Shown piece by piece: positions 1 through 12,245 of a stretch of 64,000 bases of DNA; the stretch's first letter is position 1; each line of letters begins with the position of its first letter. The stretch covers positions 4,695,001-4,759,000 of the forward strand of contig CM032813.1 of assembly GCA_019155185.1 (NCBI GenBank), read 5' to 3'. The notes under the pieces were generated by a model that was not told where the DNA came from, searched no databases, and saw only the letters and a program-made list of their open reading frames with translations. The DNA comes from Beaufortia kweichowensis. Its lineage: Eukaryota; Chordata; Actinopteri; Cypriniformes; Gastromyzontidae. A program made the translations under genes and the position numbers.

Positions 1-2584
1 CCTGTGTGAGATTGTGAAGGCGACACGGACAGTGTCATTTCTGTGTTCCCGTTCTGTTCACACGCACAACTCGATAACGCGTCTCACATATTACATTAAA
101 CACAGCCTCGGATGTGTGGAACTCTTTCGTTAATGCACCTTGTGCTGTTTCTAACACATCCTGAAATCACATCTTCAGTGTATAAGACCGCTCTCGCATT
201 AAGACTCTGCTGGCATTATCTGATACTTCAGATGAACTAGACTTTCATTATGACTATTATTACCCCTACTCTTACTGCAATGATTTACAGCACTTATCAG
301 GAAAAGAGGTAATTAGAACTTTAGCATTTCTATAGCGCCGGGCCATCCAGACAATTGTTGCGTTTAAGTCTTAACTGACTTGAATGTGATATTATTCATC
401 ATCTTTGAAATGCGTGGTTTTAGTCAAATCGGCTCTATTGAAAATCCTCAGAACAGAAGGCACAAAACTTTCTACATTTAGTCTGTTTATATCACACTTA
501 AGGCCCATCAGCTCAATTGTCCAGTTCTGAAGCATGAATAATGTACAAATCTATATGGAAAGAGAACTTGTTTAAGCTTATAGACATCTGACTTTTGACA
601 TTTGAGTTTGAATTAAAATGTAAAGAACATGTGGGTTATGCTTTTTTTTTAAATAGACAAATTTGAATAGATAGCCACAGGTAGCCCGTTTTTCTCTTTT
701 CATTTATTGATGAGTTTCATGGGTCACAAGTATCATTAGTCAAGTTTTTTGTCTACTAGGAGTAAATCACAGGTCCAATATTTCTCGATAGTCAATTGAG
801 AAATTGCTCAATATCAATGTCTGTTTAAAACGTACACTGTAGCGTCTGGCACGCTCAAACCACTAATAAAATGAAAATGTAGCCATTATTTACTCATTTA
901 CTCACTTATTTCCTCATTATTTACTGTTTTGCAAAAAATGTAAGTATTTACAGTATGTGCACAGTATGTTGAATAAACCAACAACTTACAATAATATCAA
1001 TAAAATGCCATACTTGTAGTTACACATACTTGTATGTTGTATGTAAGTATTTTGAAGCTATACAATAGCAAAATAAAATTATAAAATTATAAAATTAGTT
1101 ATAAAATTATAACTTTGACATATTAACAACAACGATGATGAAATCTAAGTCCATTCCACACACAAAGCTCTCGTATTGCTTAAAATACTTTGTGCATAAC
1201 CACTTGTATGTTACTTAAAGTATCTTTTTTTTTACAGAACTATGATCAGTTATTATATGAAAGAAATAGCTGCATTAAATATGCCTAAGAGCTTTTTTGT
1301 GCTTTACAAAATATAAAACCATAAGGGCTTGGAATGACATGAGGTTTGAGTAAATAATGACAGAATATTTTTTTCAAGATATCATTTAATTTAATTTTGA
1401 ATTATATTACACATAAAAAAGCACAGCACAGCAAATTGTGTCCATTTGCAAATTTTCCTTTGCTTTCATAACTGCTAAATTAATCTAAGCCCACATCCCT
1501 CTTTACCCAGAATAACTGTGGATAGATGTGGGTTGTAAGAGCAATATTTATGGCTGTATGATTCCCTTCTTCCATCTCTTGCACACAATGCACAAATGGC
1601 CCCAATTTAGCTCTAACACTCATGCGATCTGACATGTATACAAAATACCAGGCATTAAGTATTTTTCTTGTATGTATTGTTTTTCCACATGGACAAATTC
1701 AATTACAATTGCAGCGTTTCCAACCACAGAAATTCTGTACTTGTGCACAAAAGTACCCAAGACAGACATCTTTATCCTCACAGACAGGCCCGTCCGGTGA
1801 TAAAGAGGCGTTCCAAGTCTAACCTTGATAAAGTTGAAATAAACAGTGGCAGACAGGAAATAAACAGTAAAGACAACACAGATGCATTGTCGTGATAACA
1901 TCTGTCATTGTTAATAATACAAAAACTTGCTGTACCTGTGCGTGCTGGGCTTCTTATACCCCAGAAATCTGATATAGAGCTGTGTACAAGAGGAGCCCGT
2001 GTGCCACGTCACTTCTCCTGACACGTCCATCTTTCCATTTTTCCCTTCTGCTTCCTTTTCCCTTGACAGTCGTGCCTGCTGCTCTGTGGGATGAGAGAAA
2101 GGTTTGGGAAGGATTGTAAAAGAAAGGAGAATGTCAACTGTCAGTCTTTCTCTGATGTCAGAATCTGCTGAAACCATCAAATGAGAAAGAGTGAGAGAAA
2201 GAAACATAGATAGAGAGGCAAAACAATGGAAGTCTCCATCTATTCTGTCTGACAGAATGTCAGCCATTCAGGTTAAAGTCCCAGCAGCACACGTTACTGT
2301 AGTTCCGTCTCAATAACTAGCGAGCAGTCTCACTGCACACTGTATACATAGTCAGCTGTCTTCTAAGGAAGCATCCTAACTGATTTGGAACGCAATAAAT
2401 ACAAAAGGAAGTTTTGGGACGTTTGACATTCATGTGACTTTAGACGTTACAAAAATTTTTTTCTACAGTAACCATATATGATACTTGTAGTAAATGAAAA
2501 TAAAATAAAAATAAGTATAATTAATTACATGAAATTAAATAAAATACAATTACATTCTATTTTAAATCTAAATAAATAATATAC
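1..2584. other. AT-rich noncoding DNA, no gene recognised
   Basis: No coding exon is recognisable. The stretch is AT-rich with stop codons in all frames. The two small opposing open frames near 1620-1900 and the one at 1911-2267 on the minus strand show no domain or recognisable protein similarity and overlap each other in antiparallel, as chance frames do. The only local structure is a short AT minisatellite near 1071-1112. Confidence 0.6.
1071..1112. repeat. short AT-rich minisatellite, unit about ATAAAATT
   Basis: Four to five slightly varied copies of ATAAAATT follow one another, with one interrupted by GTT. This is an ordinary short tandem repeat. Confidence 0.7.
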
Positions 2585-2808
2585 ATATGTGACCCTGTCT
2601 GTGAAAGCCAGGCTAAAGTCTAAAAATCCAATTCTGCATCAAAGTTTGCTTTCACCTATTCATTTCACTATGATTTAAATCCTAATTTAACTTAATTTAA
2701 TTCTGTCAATTTTAAAGATATCATGGTTATATTTTCAAAGAAGCTTCTTAACAACAGTAAATAGCAAAAAATGACTTTAGCTGGGTTTTCAAAGGCAGGG
2801 TCACATAT
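2585..2808. mobile_element. 224-bp MITE with GACCCTG ends, copy 1
   Basis: The left end reads ATATGTGACCCTG and the right end CAGGGTCACATAT, so the termini are inverted. Inverted similarity continues inward for about 35 bp: the left side has CCAGGCTAAAGTC and the right side GACTTTAGCTGGG. The element is non-coding. It has the same length (224-225 bp) and layout as the copy at 25546-25770, and a longer diverged copy lies at 24427-24818. Ends starting ATATGTGACCCTG are familiar from dispersed teleost DNA transposons. The flanks suggest a TA target site, but the superfamily is not settled from one window. Confidence 0.85.
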
Positions 2809-5800
2809 ACATAATAAACAATACACAATAAACATTAAAATAAATATAAAACCGACAAATGGATAATGCATTTTAATGACAGTGTTTTAATACGTTATTT
2901 GCAATTTTAAGTTATGTTTTCCTGAAGCTTTTTGCAGTACATTATGGGATTGGTTTCTCCATGAAGGATAGATTTAATATACTGACTTTATTTGATATTT
3001 GAGAATGCACCAAAATGAACATGCCCACGTTTTGAAAGAAAGCCTTCACTTCAGAAGCGTGCCGACGATGCCTTACTTACAGAGCTGCAGGATACTAAGT
3101 TTGGACCGGAGCATGTGAGTTTTAGCCTCTCTGCGTCTGAATGTAATCCTCCAAAACTCTGCAGGGAGAAATGATCAATTATTCAATTTCGGAAAATTGC
3201 TCCTGGTGTAATAGGAAGCTCTTTAGTGGTGGGGCAAAGAAAAGCAGGGCTCGAGGAACTTGATGAATCATATTAAAGTATATATTACAGTAGCTCATGT
3301 GAGGAAACAGCTCCCTCTACCCTTCCTATATGAGGCTTGATTTTCAAAAACAGATTGATGAGAGTAATAGGTGGGCCCCAAAGTTCAGAGATTTTTTTCT
3401 GAATTCTCTCTCTGTCTGTATTTTGCTAGTTTCTGGTTGAGACACTTGACTTGAACTCGTGTGGCTGATCGGGTCAGGGCCATTTTGTACCCTGCCAGCA
3501 GGTGTCCTCTTCCCTCAGGCAGTGTGACTGACCCAACCGCTGCAGGTTATTCAGCTTCCTGCCCCACCAGCTGAGTCATCTACCCTGAAGGGGTCTGTAT
3601 GATCTCATGGAGTACACGGCTCTCCACTTCTGACCTCTCCTGTGACCCCGCTGCACGTCTGACCCCCTACATGGATCCTATTGAAAAATATATGTTCTGC
3701 TGGGAGTGTGAATGGAAACACACTTGAGAAATATTTAATCTGGGTTCAGTACTAATAGAGAGGCTATTCATATTGATCCATCCGTCCATTTTCTTTACTG
3801 CTTAGCTCATGTAGGGCTGTGGGGACTTATTCAGGTTGATGTAAAGCTCTATTTATTACTATGGTTTTCTCAGATACATACAGAAGACTGTAGATTACCA
3901 CACGTGATATAGTCAGTATAGGTATAATATAGATTAATTATAATGTGAGACTTGATTTACAGATTAGAAATTGATGGAGGATATATTGTGCATTGGCTAG
4001 TGGGTTTTACTCATTTCGGCATAAATTTATCTGTCATTCAGATGGCTAATATTAAATTGATATTTTCCCACTATTTGTTCCATATGTCAGTGGAGTAAAT
4101 TGCACTTTTACTGTTGTTAATAGTTGACATGCTTGTAGTGTGACACGCTATATATCAATTAAATAAAAAAATATTTCTGTAGCGCTTTTAAGAATTTGCA
4201 TTGTTGGAAAGCAGCTTTTAATTGGTTAATTAAACTTTTTTAGACAAGTGTCTTAGGTTTGATCCTTAGTGAACACAGACTGAAAATATATGAATAATCT
4301 GCAAGTTGCAACAGCATTTTGCCAATTCTTGTATTTCTTCTATGCCTATTGCACATGCAAGTTTTTAGGATTAATAGAGAAACACATTTTTGCTCTCCTC
4401 TATTCAGGTTAAAAATCTAGTGTGACTGCTTCTTTACTCATTTGAGAATGAACAAAATGTCATAAATATTTATAAATAATACATTTACAGCAGAACACAA
4501 AGGCGAAATGTTCTGACCTCGAGATCTTGGAGAGCGTCGTGGTGATCCACATGATAAGATGGGCCGCCTGCCATCTTCCCTTCCACATTCTCATATACAG
4601 GACACTTCGTCTCTAGACTTTGACACTACACACACTCCTTCCTCTGGAAGCTCCTCACAGAGCAATGGGAAACTCTCTGTCCTAACGCCAGTGTGTAATA
4701 GCCACTCTGTTATTATTATCTGGAATATATCAATCTAATCACAGCTCCATTTTACTACGCTTCCTCCCTCCGCTTCAGTAAGTAAAGAGTCGGAAAGAAA
4801 ATGAAAGCGGAAAAAGTAGTATATATCACAAGGCCGGGGGTTGTCCGAGTTAAAAGATAAACCTGTTAATTTTTCATGGACATCCACCCTAATCTGTGTC
4901 CATAGTGCCTTTAGTGTCAAAGAGAGAGAATGATGGAAATTAATTAAAAAAGACTTGGAAGATTTCCCTACGCTGTTAAAAAATGGAAGTGTTAAATATT
5001 ATGCTGGCTTATTACAGTAGGTCGTACTATCACTTTAAATTACAGGCCGGACATGAGTGTTCCTTTGGCTTTGATTATCAAGTTCATATAGGAGATATAT
5101 GTTTTAATTTAATGCTTTGAAATGACTGCTTGCAGTGAATTTAAAGTTTTGCAGTAGGCAAGAAGTTAAAAAGTAACACTTTTTACATGCATGCCAAGAT
5201 TAAAACTTTGACTTCTCCTTTATATATTGTTGATTTCCTATAACTGATACGAGAGAATTAATGAAACAAAACCGAAGACTCCATTATGTCTCTTGAGTCA
5301 ATAAAATATTCTTGTGCACATTTAGATGGTCCTTTCAGATATCTCCTGTTTTAGACCAAATCCTCTTCACACTCACTTTCCTCACATTTCCTGAAGATGC
5401 CAGTTACATAAAACAGTCTGTATAATGCTAGCGCTGTCATATCTGAACCGTTAAAACCTTTCCCAGAGTGTTGTTTATACATGGCCTTTTATCTCAAAGG
5501 TGCAAGTACTAACATTTAACAGAGTGGAAAAGAGAAATTGTTCAATGCAGCCCTGCAACGGACACATGTGTCTGTCAGAATAGGTTAATAATGAGGGTAA
5601 TTGTGCGAATCTGTTTACCCCACATGCATTACACACCAACATGCTGTGCACTGCATGCCCATGTAAGGTGAAAACATAGAGCCTGTTTACATAGAATTTT
5701 TAAATCACTGAGCCACAGAGAAGAGAAAGCAGATAAGTGTTTTTCTTTACAGAGCCTTGAGAATTGAGCTAAAGAAATACAGAGGTGCAAAGCTTTAATT

Positions 5801-6780
5801 TGGAGTGTTGTGAGGTGATATAATGCTTGGAAGTGGAGTACTTTGCCAAAGGAAATGCTGTTGCTCTGAACACCTCTGACTGCAATATTGTGGGGCATTT
5901 TCCTTGACTTTTATTTAATGAATCGTGGTTGCTTTTCATTTAGTTTTTGAAGAAAGAAGTGGGACAATTATTGACAAAAAAAGGACATCACAAATGAGAT
6001 CTCCTTGATATCTCAGTTGTTTTTCTTAGACAGTAGTGAGATTTTAAATTTTTCTTCTGAGAAAAATACCTTTGTGATTTCTGTCTCCCCAAACCTACAT
6101 TCATTTTAATATCTATACATATTTATAACTTACATCATGTTTTTTTTTTAAATTTTCACTAAGGTTTTTTTTAGAAGCAATAGGTTGAAATGTATATAAC
6201 TAAGAACTAAGTGAGATCTCCTGAGCTCTAAAGTTGCAAACTCTTAAATATTTCTTTTTATGCAAAAAAATGTTTTTATAGTTTTTTTTTTCTGTACTGA
6301 TAATTTGTGGTAATATGTTGTGTCTTTACATGTCAGTGTGAATGCTTGAGACACTTGTTCATTAAAAGCACTTGCCTCTGCTTATTTGGATTTGGTGTAA
6401 GTTACCATGGAAAAAATGTGAGACACAAAAACAATGTTTGGTCTACAAACAACCTATAAACAGCTGCTCTCCCTTTTAAGGGATTGTTTAGAGGAGCGGG
6501 ATGAGAAAATAAACATTCTCAAGAAGCCCTTGGCTTTTTTCTTCCAAATAAAGTGCAAGCTGCTACTTGCTATCATGGGACGACCATGTGCACAATCCTC
6601 AAATGAAAGTTCCTATTGGTTCACTCTCTAACAATTGATGGACCTTAATCTCGACCCACCCCGTCGTTCTCCTCTGCTCCCTTTCCCTTCATCACCGAAC
6701 ACTGTTGTGTCTGCCTTAGACACGAGGTATGCGTCGTTTACTTAGTCGATGACATTCGTACACAGACGCACGCCTTCCAA
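2809..6780. other. AT-rich noncoding DNA, no gene recognised
   Basis: No gene is visible. A patch at 3400-3700 is less AT-rich and could be conserved noncoding DNA, but no motif decides it. A relic of a fish dispersed repeat lies at about 3777-3826. Poly-T runs occur near 6140, 6160 and 6280. The small open frames at 4735-4920 and 5629-5898 (minus) and 6434-6631 (plus) carry no recognisable domain. Confidence 0.55.
3777..3826 (+). repeat. relic of the CATCCATTTTCT fish dispersed repeat
   Basis: The sequence starts CATCCGTCCATTTTCTTTAC and continues with a TGCTTA...GTAGGGCTGTGGGG layout. This matches the well-known fish repeat that runs from TCCATCCATTTTCT through a CCGCTT-like stretch to a GGG-rich end. 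Only about 50 bp is preserved, with several changes, so it is an old fragment. The identification is from memory of the repeat, not from a search. Confidence 0.5.
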
Positions 6781-6799
6781 AGCTCTCGTCGCTCACGCA

Positions 6800-7245
6800 C
6801 GCACAGCAGCAGAATCTATCGCGCTGAGGAAATGTATCACATACACAAATATGATTTAGAGCACAGGCAAAGACAAATCACAAGGGCCCGTGTCTGTTTA
6901 TTTGAACCGGGAGCCATTACTTGAATCTATCAGCTTTATTTATACTAGTGGCAGGAAAGTACCGGCCAAATTATTGCAGCTGTACAAGAGGAGCAGTCAT
7001 TGGCTGGAAGATGTGCATAAATATGCTGCGCATGGAAAACAAACAGCGATTATTTTGTATTTGTTTTGGTTTGAGCGTTCTTCTCTAATGCTAGCGCGCT
7101 CCGTAATGTGGGCCAGATGGAGAGGCAAGCTGTCAGTACGCGAGCGGCGGGGAGCTCGTGTTCCCTATAGGAGTCCCTGGATGCCAGCAGGCTTCAGTGT
7201 CATTACTGAAGGGTTACCACTGCTTGTAAAAGGCTTGTTAACACA
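6800..7245. promoter_or_regulatory. candidate conserved noncoding element
   Basis: This block differs from its AT-rich surroundings: balanced composition, little low-complexity sequence and several CpG dinucleotides (for example CGAGCGGCGGGG near 7140). Such blocks in fish gene deserts are often vertebrate-conserved enhancers. A 127-codon open frame (6890-7273, plus) crosses it, but its translation has no recognisable domain, so I do not call a gene. Conservation is inferred from composition only. Confidence 0.35.
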
Positions 7246-7249
7246 AAGC

Positions 7250-7395
7250 CCTGTTCAGATGTTAATTGGCTAATTGACTAATTAATTTTTCTATAAAGGC
7301 ATGTGGAGGAAAAAAGCGAGCGCTAATTGAAACCGACTATTGGTTTAATTATGATGGGAATGAGGTGGGGCTGTGTGATATGGCAGACTGACAGC
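7250..7395. promoter_or_regulatory. candidate enhancer rich in homeodomain motifs
   Basis: TAATTG, CTAATTGAC and CTAATTAATT follow closely at 7262-7290. GCTAATTGAAACC lies at about 7321 and GGTTTAATTATGATGG at about 7344. TAAT-core motifs of this kind are bound by homeodomain proteins. The density in a block of otherwise balanced composition suggests a developmental enhancer. Function and conservation are inference. Confidence 0.4.
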
Positions 7396-7540
7396 TAAGG
7401 TTGGAGTCAATGATACAACATATTTTATTTTAAAGGCATTTGTTTGGATTTTACATTGCGTTGCATTTATTGAACACGTGGCAGAATGTTCAGAAAGCTC
7501 ATTCAAGGTTTACATTTTTACAGCATGTGTGCTATGTGTA

Positions 7541-7902
7541 TGCACATATTGAGCATACACATGAAAACTACTACTAATCTAAACTGTGCACAATTCTTTA
7601 CATTTGAGATATTTTAATATTTTTATCTTTTTTTATTTTAGGTGGTTTTTAAAAAACTAACATTAACATTTTAGTTTAATTCAATGTTTATTTTTATTAA
7701 AAATTGTAAAATATTTTTTCCTGTTTCTTAGACCTTTCCATCAATACCACGGGGCAGTTGGGGCATTTGGTACTACCTCCCTAAAATGATTTTTGCAGGG
7801 TGGGATGTCTGATATCAATAGTTTGTCATAGATAGTTTGATTAGAATTAAACTGTGAAATAATAATGTTTCACCTGTGGAACGATGACAGATACCTGGTT
7901 AA
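7541..7902 (+). mobile_element. TTAA-flanked MITE (piggyBac-like), copy A, left end lost
   Basis: The sequence is clearly related to three other elements in this window (18277-18582, 32211-32462, 41532-41801). All share GAGCATACACATGA-like sequence near the left, CTTAGACCTTTCCATC in the middle and CACCTGTGGAACGATGACAG near the right. The right end here reads ACCTGGTTAA. The left terminal repeat and TTAA are not recognisable. Unlike the other copies it has 74 extra bases at 7747-7820, bordered by the direct repeat ATCAATA (7740-7746 and 7814-7820). It has no coding capacity. Confidence 0.8.
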
Positions 7903-8179
7903 CAAATCGGTTCGGTCATACGTTATGCAGTATTACACCATTGCAGTTTTTTATGAGGCTGGATTTTGTTGTTAAAAACGTCATTCATTTTATTTTTCTA
8001 GAATTTTACTGCAGCTAAAAATATGTAATGTTGTTTGGGTCACACTGTAAATTGTCATAGGCATTGCATTTGCCCGTTTACAGTTTACCAGAATAGCGTT
8101 GATGTGTTTTTAATTGTCTTATAAACACACTTTTATCTTGCAATAGTGAATAAAATACTCTGTATCTGCAAAAGCTTGC

Positions 8180-8307
<128 letters not shown>

Positions 8308-8394
8308 ACGAGGGAGCAACTGAAGGGTCCCTATTTAATTACCTATCTTTAACTCCGTTTGTAATCTCAGTTGATTTATTGAGCGACTCAAAAA

Positions 8395-8990
8395 AATGAA
8401 TTGAGAAGAGGTTGACAACACAGACGTCTGTGTGGAGAGGTGCCTGCAAATTCAATTTGATTCGCCAGCTCTCTAAAAGACAACCACAAATTAAATCCTC
8501 CATCTAGGAAGAGACTAATGAACAGAATTAACAATGATGCAACACTTTATATTAAGGCATATGGATTCACGACATGTTTTCCGTGCATCTACGCTCCTCG
8601 TGCCTGCGAAAGAGAGAAGGGGAAAAGGCCATTTTTAATCAAGAAATCCATTCCACTTTTCTGCAGTCCAACCCTCCTGCTCGTCTCTGTAAAAGCTGGG
8701 GAATCACCCAAAGGCAGTTAAACAAAAACATCTTGTTCTGCTCTAAATGGCATTGTATGCATTTTAATTGCAGTGAAATCTCCGCAGCACACTCTCATCC
8801 ATAGACAATACTGGCCACGACTGGAGGCCGATTACTGCCCTGTGACTGTAGCAGGATTCCAAGGTTATCTGTTATTGTTAGTTAATTGTAAAACTGATAA
8901 TATCACTGTGGGCTTTTCAGACTTTAGTGGGCATTTCACACAAATTAGACTCATAATCACAGATGTTGGAGCTTTGCGTTGTACATGAAC
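8395..8990. promoter_or_regulatory. candidate conserved noncoding block after the GA tract
   Basis: Low-repeat sequence with AATTCAATTTGATTCGCC, ACAAATTAAATCC and ATGAACAGAATTAAC-type motifs, unlike the AT-simple DNA that follows at 9.1 kb. Several overlapping open frames of 67-76 codons cover it in different frames. That fits stop-poor conserved noncoding DNA better than one gene. No exon-like splice borders are evident. Confidence 0.3.
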
Positions 8991-9151
8991 AAAATCTTAA
9001 GCCACAAAGTTTAGGAGGTAATTATTGAATTGAGGCTTGGACCTTGATGGAATTAAATTTTCTCACAAATTATTTGTTTTTAATTACTGTTATATTATCC
9101 TATTATCATTCATTAATTCATTAATCATTCATGATTATAGCTCATAATCAT

Positions 9152-9242
9152 TTATATATATATATCAACTGAGATATATATATATACTGAGTATATAAAT
9201 AAATATACTATATTTATATATAAATATATTTAATATATATAT

Positions 9243-9296
<54 letters not shown>

Positions 9297-9460
9297 TATA
9301 AATATATAAATATAAATATATAAATATATTTATATTTATATATAAATATAAATATACATTATGTTGTATTTTTTATATTATATATTTATATTTTATCCAT
9401 ATTTTTTTATCTTATAAATATATTATATTTATAAATATAAATATATTTATATTATATATT
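9152..9460. repeat. long AT/TA low-complexity tract
   Basis: Almost exclusively A and T, with a perfect (AT)n core at about 9246-9292 flanked by TAAATATA-type variants. It can form cruciforms, and AT repeats like this are common in fish genomes. Confidence 0.95.
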
Positions 9461-9689
9461 AAAATGTTTTTTTTCTTTTTTCAAAAATAATTTGAATCAT
9501 ATGGTATTATAAACTAACATTATACTGCTTTGTGACTTTTTAAATTGTTTTAGACATTTCAAAGGAGATGTAACTGCTTTGTATTGTTAAACTGAAAAAT
9601 CTAAGTTTCTTAAAAGAGATTTATTATAATAGACAGTTTATATGATCCATTTTAACGGTCCCAGTTTTCAGTTGTCAGGTCTTCTCAGA

Positions 9690-9975
9690 GCTCTGTGGAT
9701 GTAGGCACATTGTTATGCGTTTGTTATTTATCTGCTCTGCTGGAGGAGAGGGATTGCTTATTTACTCTGAAGTTCTTTATCACCGTCTGGCTCCCTGAGG
9801 GAGCCTTGCGCCTCGCTAACAGACAAAATGGGAGGCAAATTAAAACGCCGGTCCTATCTGATCTGACGCACTCATTTCCCTTAATAATCACATTAAAGAT
9901 GGCCACTCGTCTGGCTGGGCGAAATTACGCGCTAAATAGCGACATCACTCATTCAGAGTGAGGGTGAGGTGTCTT
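9690..9975. promoter_or_regulatory. candidate conserved noncoding element
   Basis: A well-composed block containing CTCCCTGAGGGAGCC (a GGCTCCC-type dyad), GGGAGGCAAATTAAAACG, CCTTAATAATCACATTAAAG and GGGCGAAATTACGCGC. Overlapping open frames exist on both strands (88 codons plus, 60 codons minus) with no recognisable domains. I read it as regulatory rather than coding because both strands are open and no homology is visible. Confidence 0.4.
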
Positions 9976-10752
9976 CAAAGAGGTAAATCCTCGTTTTTTT
10001 CACTAACCCCCCCAACGTTGCCTATGCATGCCTCTTCAATTAGAGATATTTATGGCTCCGGTCAGGTTTACTGCTGAATGCCTGTGTGTGTCGGATGAAA
10101 CCAGGGGAACACTCGGGCTTTGTTGGCACAGTGACGCATGACAACAGCACAGATTTACAGTGCTCCCTAAGGCCATTTTAGGAGGTCATGATTCCTGCAT
10201 CCTTTCACAAAAAAAGATGCCCCCTCATACCATTCACACCCATTCGAAATATTTGAGGAAATAATTGAATGATCAATTGTTTTTGTGTGTCTCACAAAGT
10301 ACCACTAGTGTGTCCTTTCATTAAAAACTAAATAGTTTCATTACACCCTAGTGTTACACAAATACAGCTCTGACTTTACAAGTTTTCGCTGGACTTCTCC
10401 TGCCCTGCCGTGACCTTGAGTGGGTGTAAACAGAGGTTTTGGGTTTCAGGGTGTGTGTGTCTGAGTCTGTGTGTGTGTTTCTGAAGTGGCCATGCCCTTC
10501 ACTCGTGATGGCACACAGCGATGAGGTCATCGTCTTTGGACCCTGACCAGCTCTCCCTTTCACTTCCTCTCTCAGAGAACAGGTCCTCTTAGTGGCTGCG
10601 TTGGGATTCCCCGTCCACCCCCACCTCACCCCACCAGACACAGGGAGGGATTCAGACACTCACTCTCAATGCTTTTCCACAAGCCAGAAACTTAAGTGAA
10701 TGCTCAGGGTCGTGCTTCCTTTGGCCCACATTTCTTTCCAGTTGTTTTTAGT

Positions 10753-10869
<117 letters not shown>

Positions 10870-11360
10870 ATATGTAGGTCTTTCCTCAAGCCAGCCTTTT
10901 CCTTTGGCTTTCATGACTCTGGCGGACAGACTGAGAAGACATCCGAGAGGATATGACTTTGCGTGCCTGGCTGTGCTCTCGGAGGAGAGGTGGCAGAATG
11001 TGCCGTTTACACAAGCTCCTTCTGTGCTCCTGCACACTGTCATCTCTCCTGAGCGTGTGTGTGTTTGTAGCATCCAATTCTTCATTTTATTTCATTTTCC
11101 ATTTTAAATACAGCCCCATAATTACAGCATCAAAAATAATGAAACCGTAGGAATCCACTGCCAACGGTTTCTGACATTATGTTTTCCTGTTAAGCTCAAC
11201 CATTGCCATTCTATGTACAATCTCTGTAAAATTGATATCTTAAAGGGGTTTCGAGAACGCAGTGTAAAGCGTAACGGTAAAGCTTAGAGACGCGCAGCCC
11301 GTAAAGAATTGCAGGCGTGACAACAGATAACAGAACAAATTGTGTTGCACCACAGGGATG

Positions 11361-11567
11361 TACAGTTGCCAGAAACAATTTGTGAAACCTTTGGAATTAC
11401 CAGGATTCAAGCTTGCTTGACTGAAAAAAAAGACTGACTATAAACTGTTTGTGTGTCATTAGTTTAGTCAGAGTGTATTTGTCTTTAATTGTGACATAGA
11501 TGAAAATCAGATCACATTGTATTTAGGGAATTCCAAAGGGTTTACAAATTGTTTCTGGCATCTGTTT
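11361..11567. mobile_element. Tc1/mariner-type MITE, 207 bp deletion derivative
   Basis: The left end reads TACAGTTGCCAGAAACAATT and the right end AATTGTTTCTGGCATCTGTT, giving inverted repeats of about 34 bp that include CCTTTGGAATT on the left and AATTCCAAAGG on the right. Further in, the right part carries the reverse complement of the subterminal sequence known from fish elements starting CAGTTGC (a CATCTAAGTCACAA-like segment). TA occurs at the left border. There is no transposase; only the ends survive. Assignment to Tc1/mariner rests on the end sequence and TA border. Confidence 0.8.
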
Positions 11568-11899
11568 ATCTGTGTATCCCTACGGTTCTGTTATCTCTTG
11601 TTTTTATTATAACTATGCTGTAATCCAATAAGTATGTGTGACCCTATACATAACCCAGTAACACATCACATCAGTATACTCCAGAAATATTGCATTTACA
11701 TGGCTGATATTGTAATACAATACATACAAACATATTTTATTAGCAAATTGATGCTTATTTCGCATATTTCCCGCATGGTTAAGTACATTCATTTCGACTT
11801 TAAAATGTAATCAAACTGCACTACCTCAATCAGCATTACTAAATTATATTATATGTACATAATTTCTTCTTATGTATGCGTGTAAATACATGCATGCAT

Positions 11900-12245
11900 C
11901 GGTAAACATCCTCGTGCATTTTAATTCAGGCAATCATGCTCGACGTGGACCGAGCAGCACCACGGGGTGAAAACCAATCAAGGGTCCTATTCCTGCAGGA
12001 ACATTAATTCCTGCCCATATTTCCATCTTATTACTGTCCAGTTATACCCTGGACTAATTGAACATTAAATATAAAGAAAGTTAATGAAAATGTCCTTTAT
12101 CCCTGTTAAACTGTGCCTGAGACTGCATTTATTAAAGGGAATTAATCGGCACATACCCTCTGCAGTGAGGGAGGGAGATGTGTGCGCACATCGCTTCTCT
12201 CCACAGCGCTGAAAATTAGGGCTCTTTTTTCACTGGCCGGGTAAA
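11900..12245. promoter_or_regulatory. candidate conserved noncoding element with TTAATT dyad
   Basis: Balanced, non-repetitive sequence with several AT-hook/homeodomain-like motifs: GGACTAATTGAACATTAAAT, GGGAATTAATCGG and ATTTTAATTCAGGC. A dyad lies at 11995-12014: GCAGGAA, six bases CATTAA, then TTCCTGC. The block runs straight into the exon-like open frame at 12220. Conservation is inferred from composition and motif content. Confidence 0.45.

Noticed and set aside
3078..3114. Small exon between TTACTTACAG and GTGAGT
   Set aside because: The acceptor tract is poor in pyrimidines, the exon would be about 32 bp, and no coding meaning is visible.
6890..7273. 127-codon plus-strand frame as a possible gene
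   Set aside because: No recognisable domain, no splice or promoter context, and it runs through sequence that looks like regulatory DNA.
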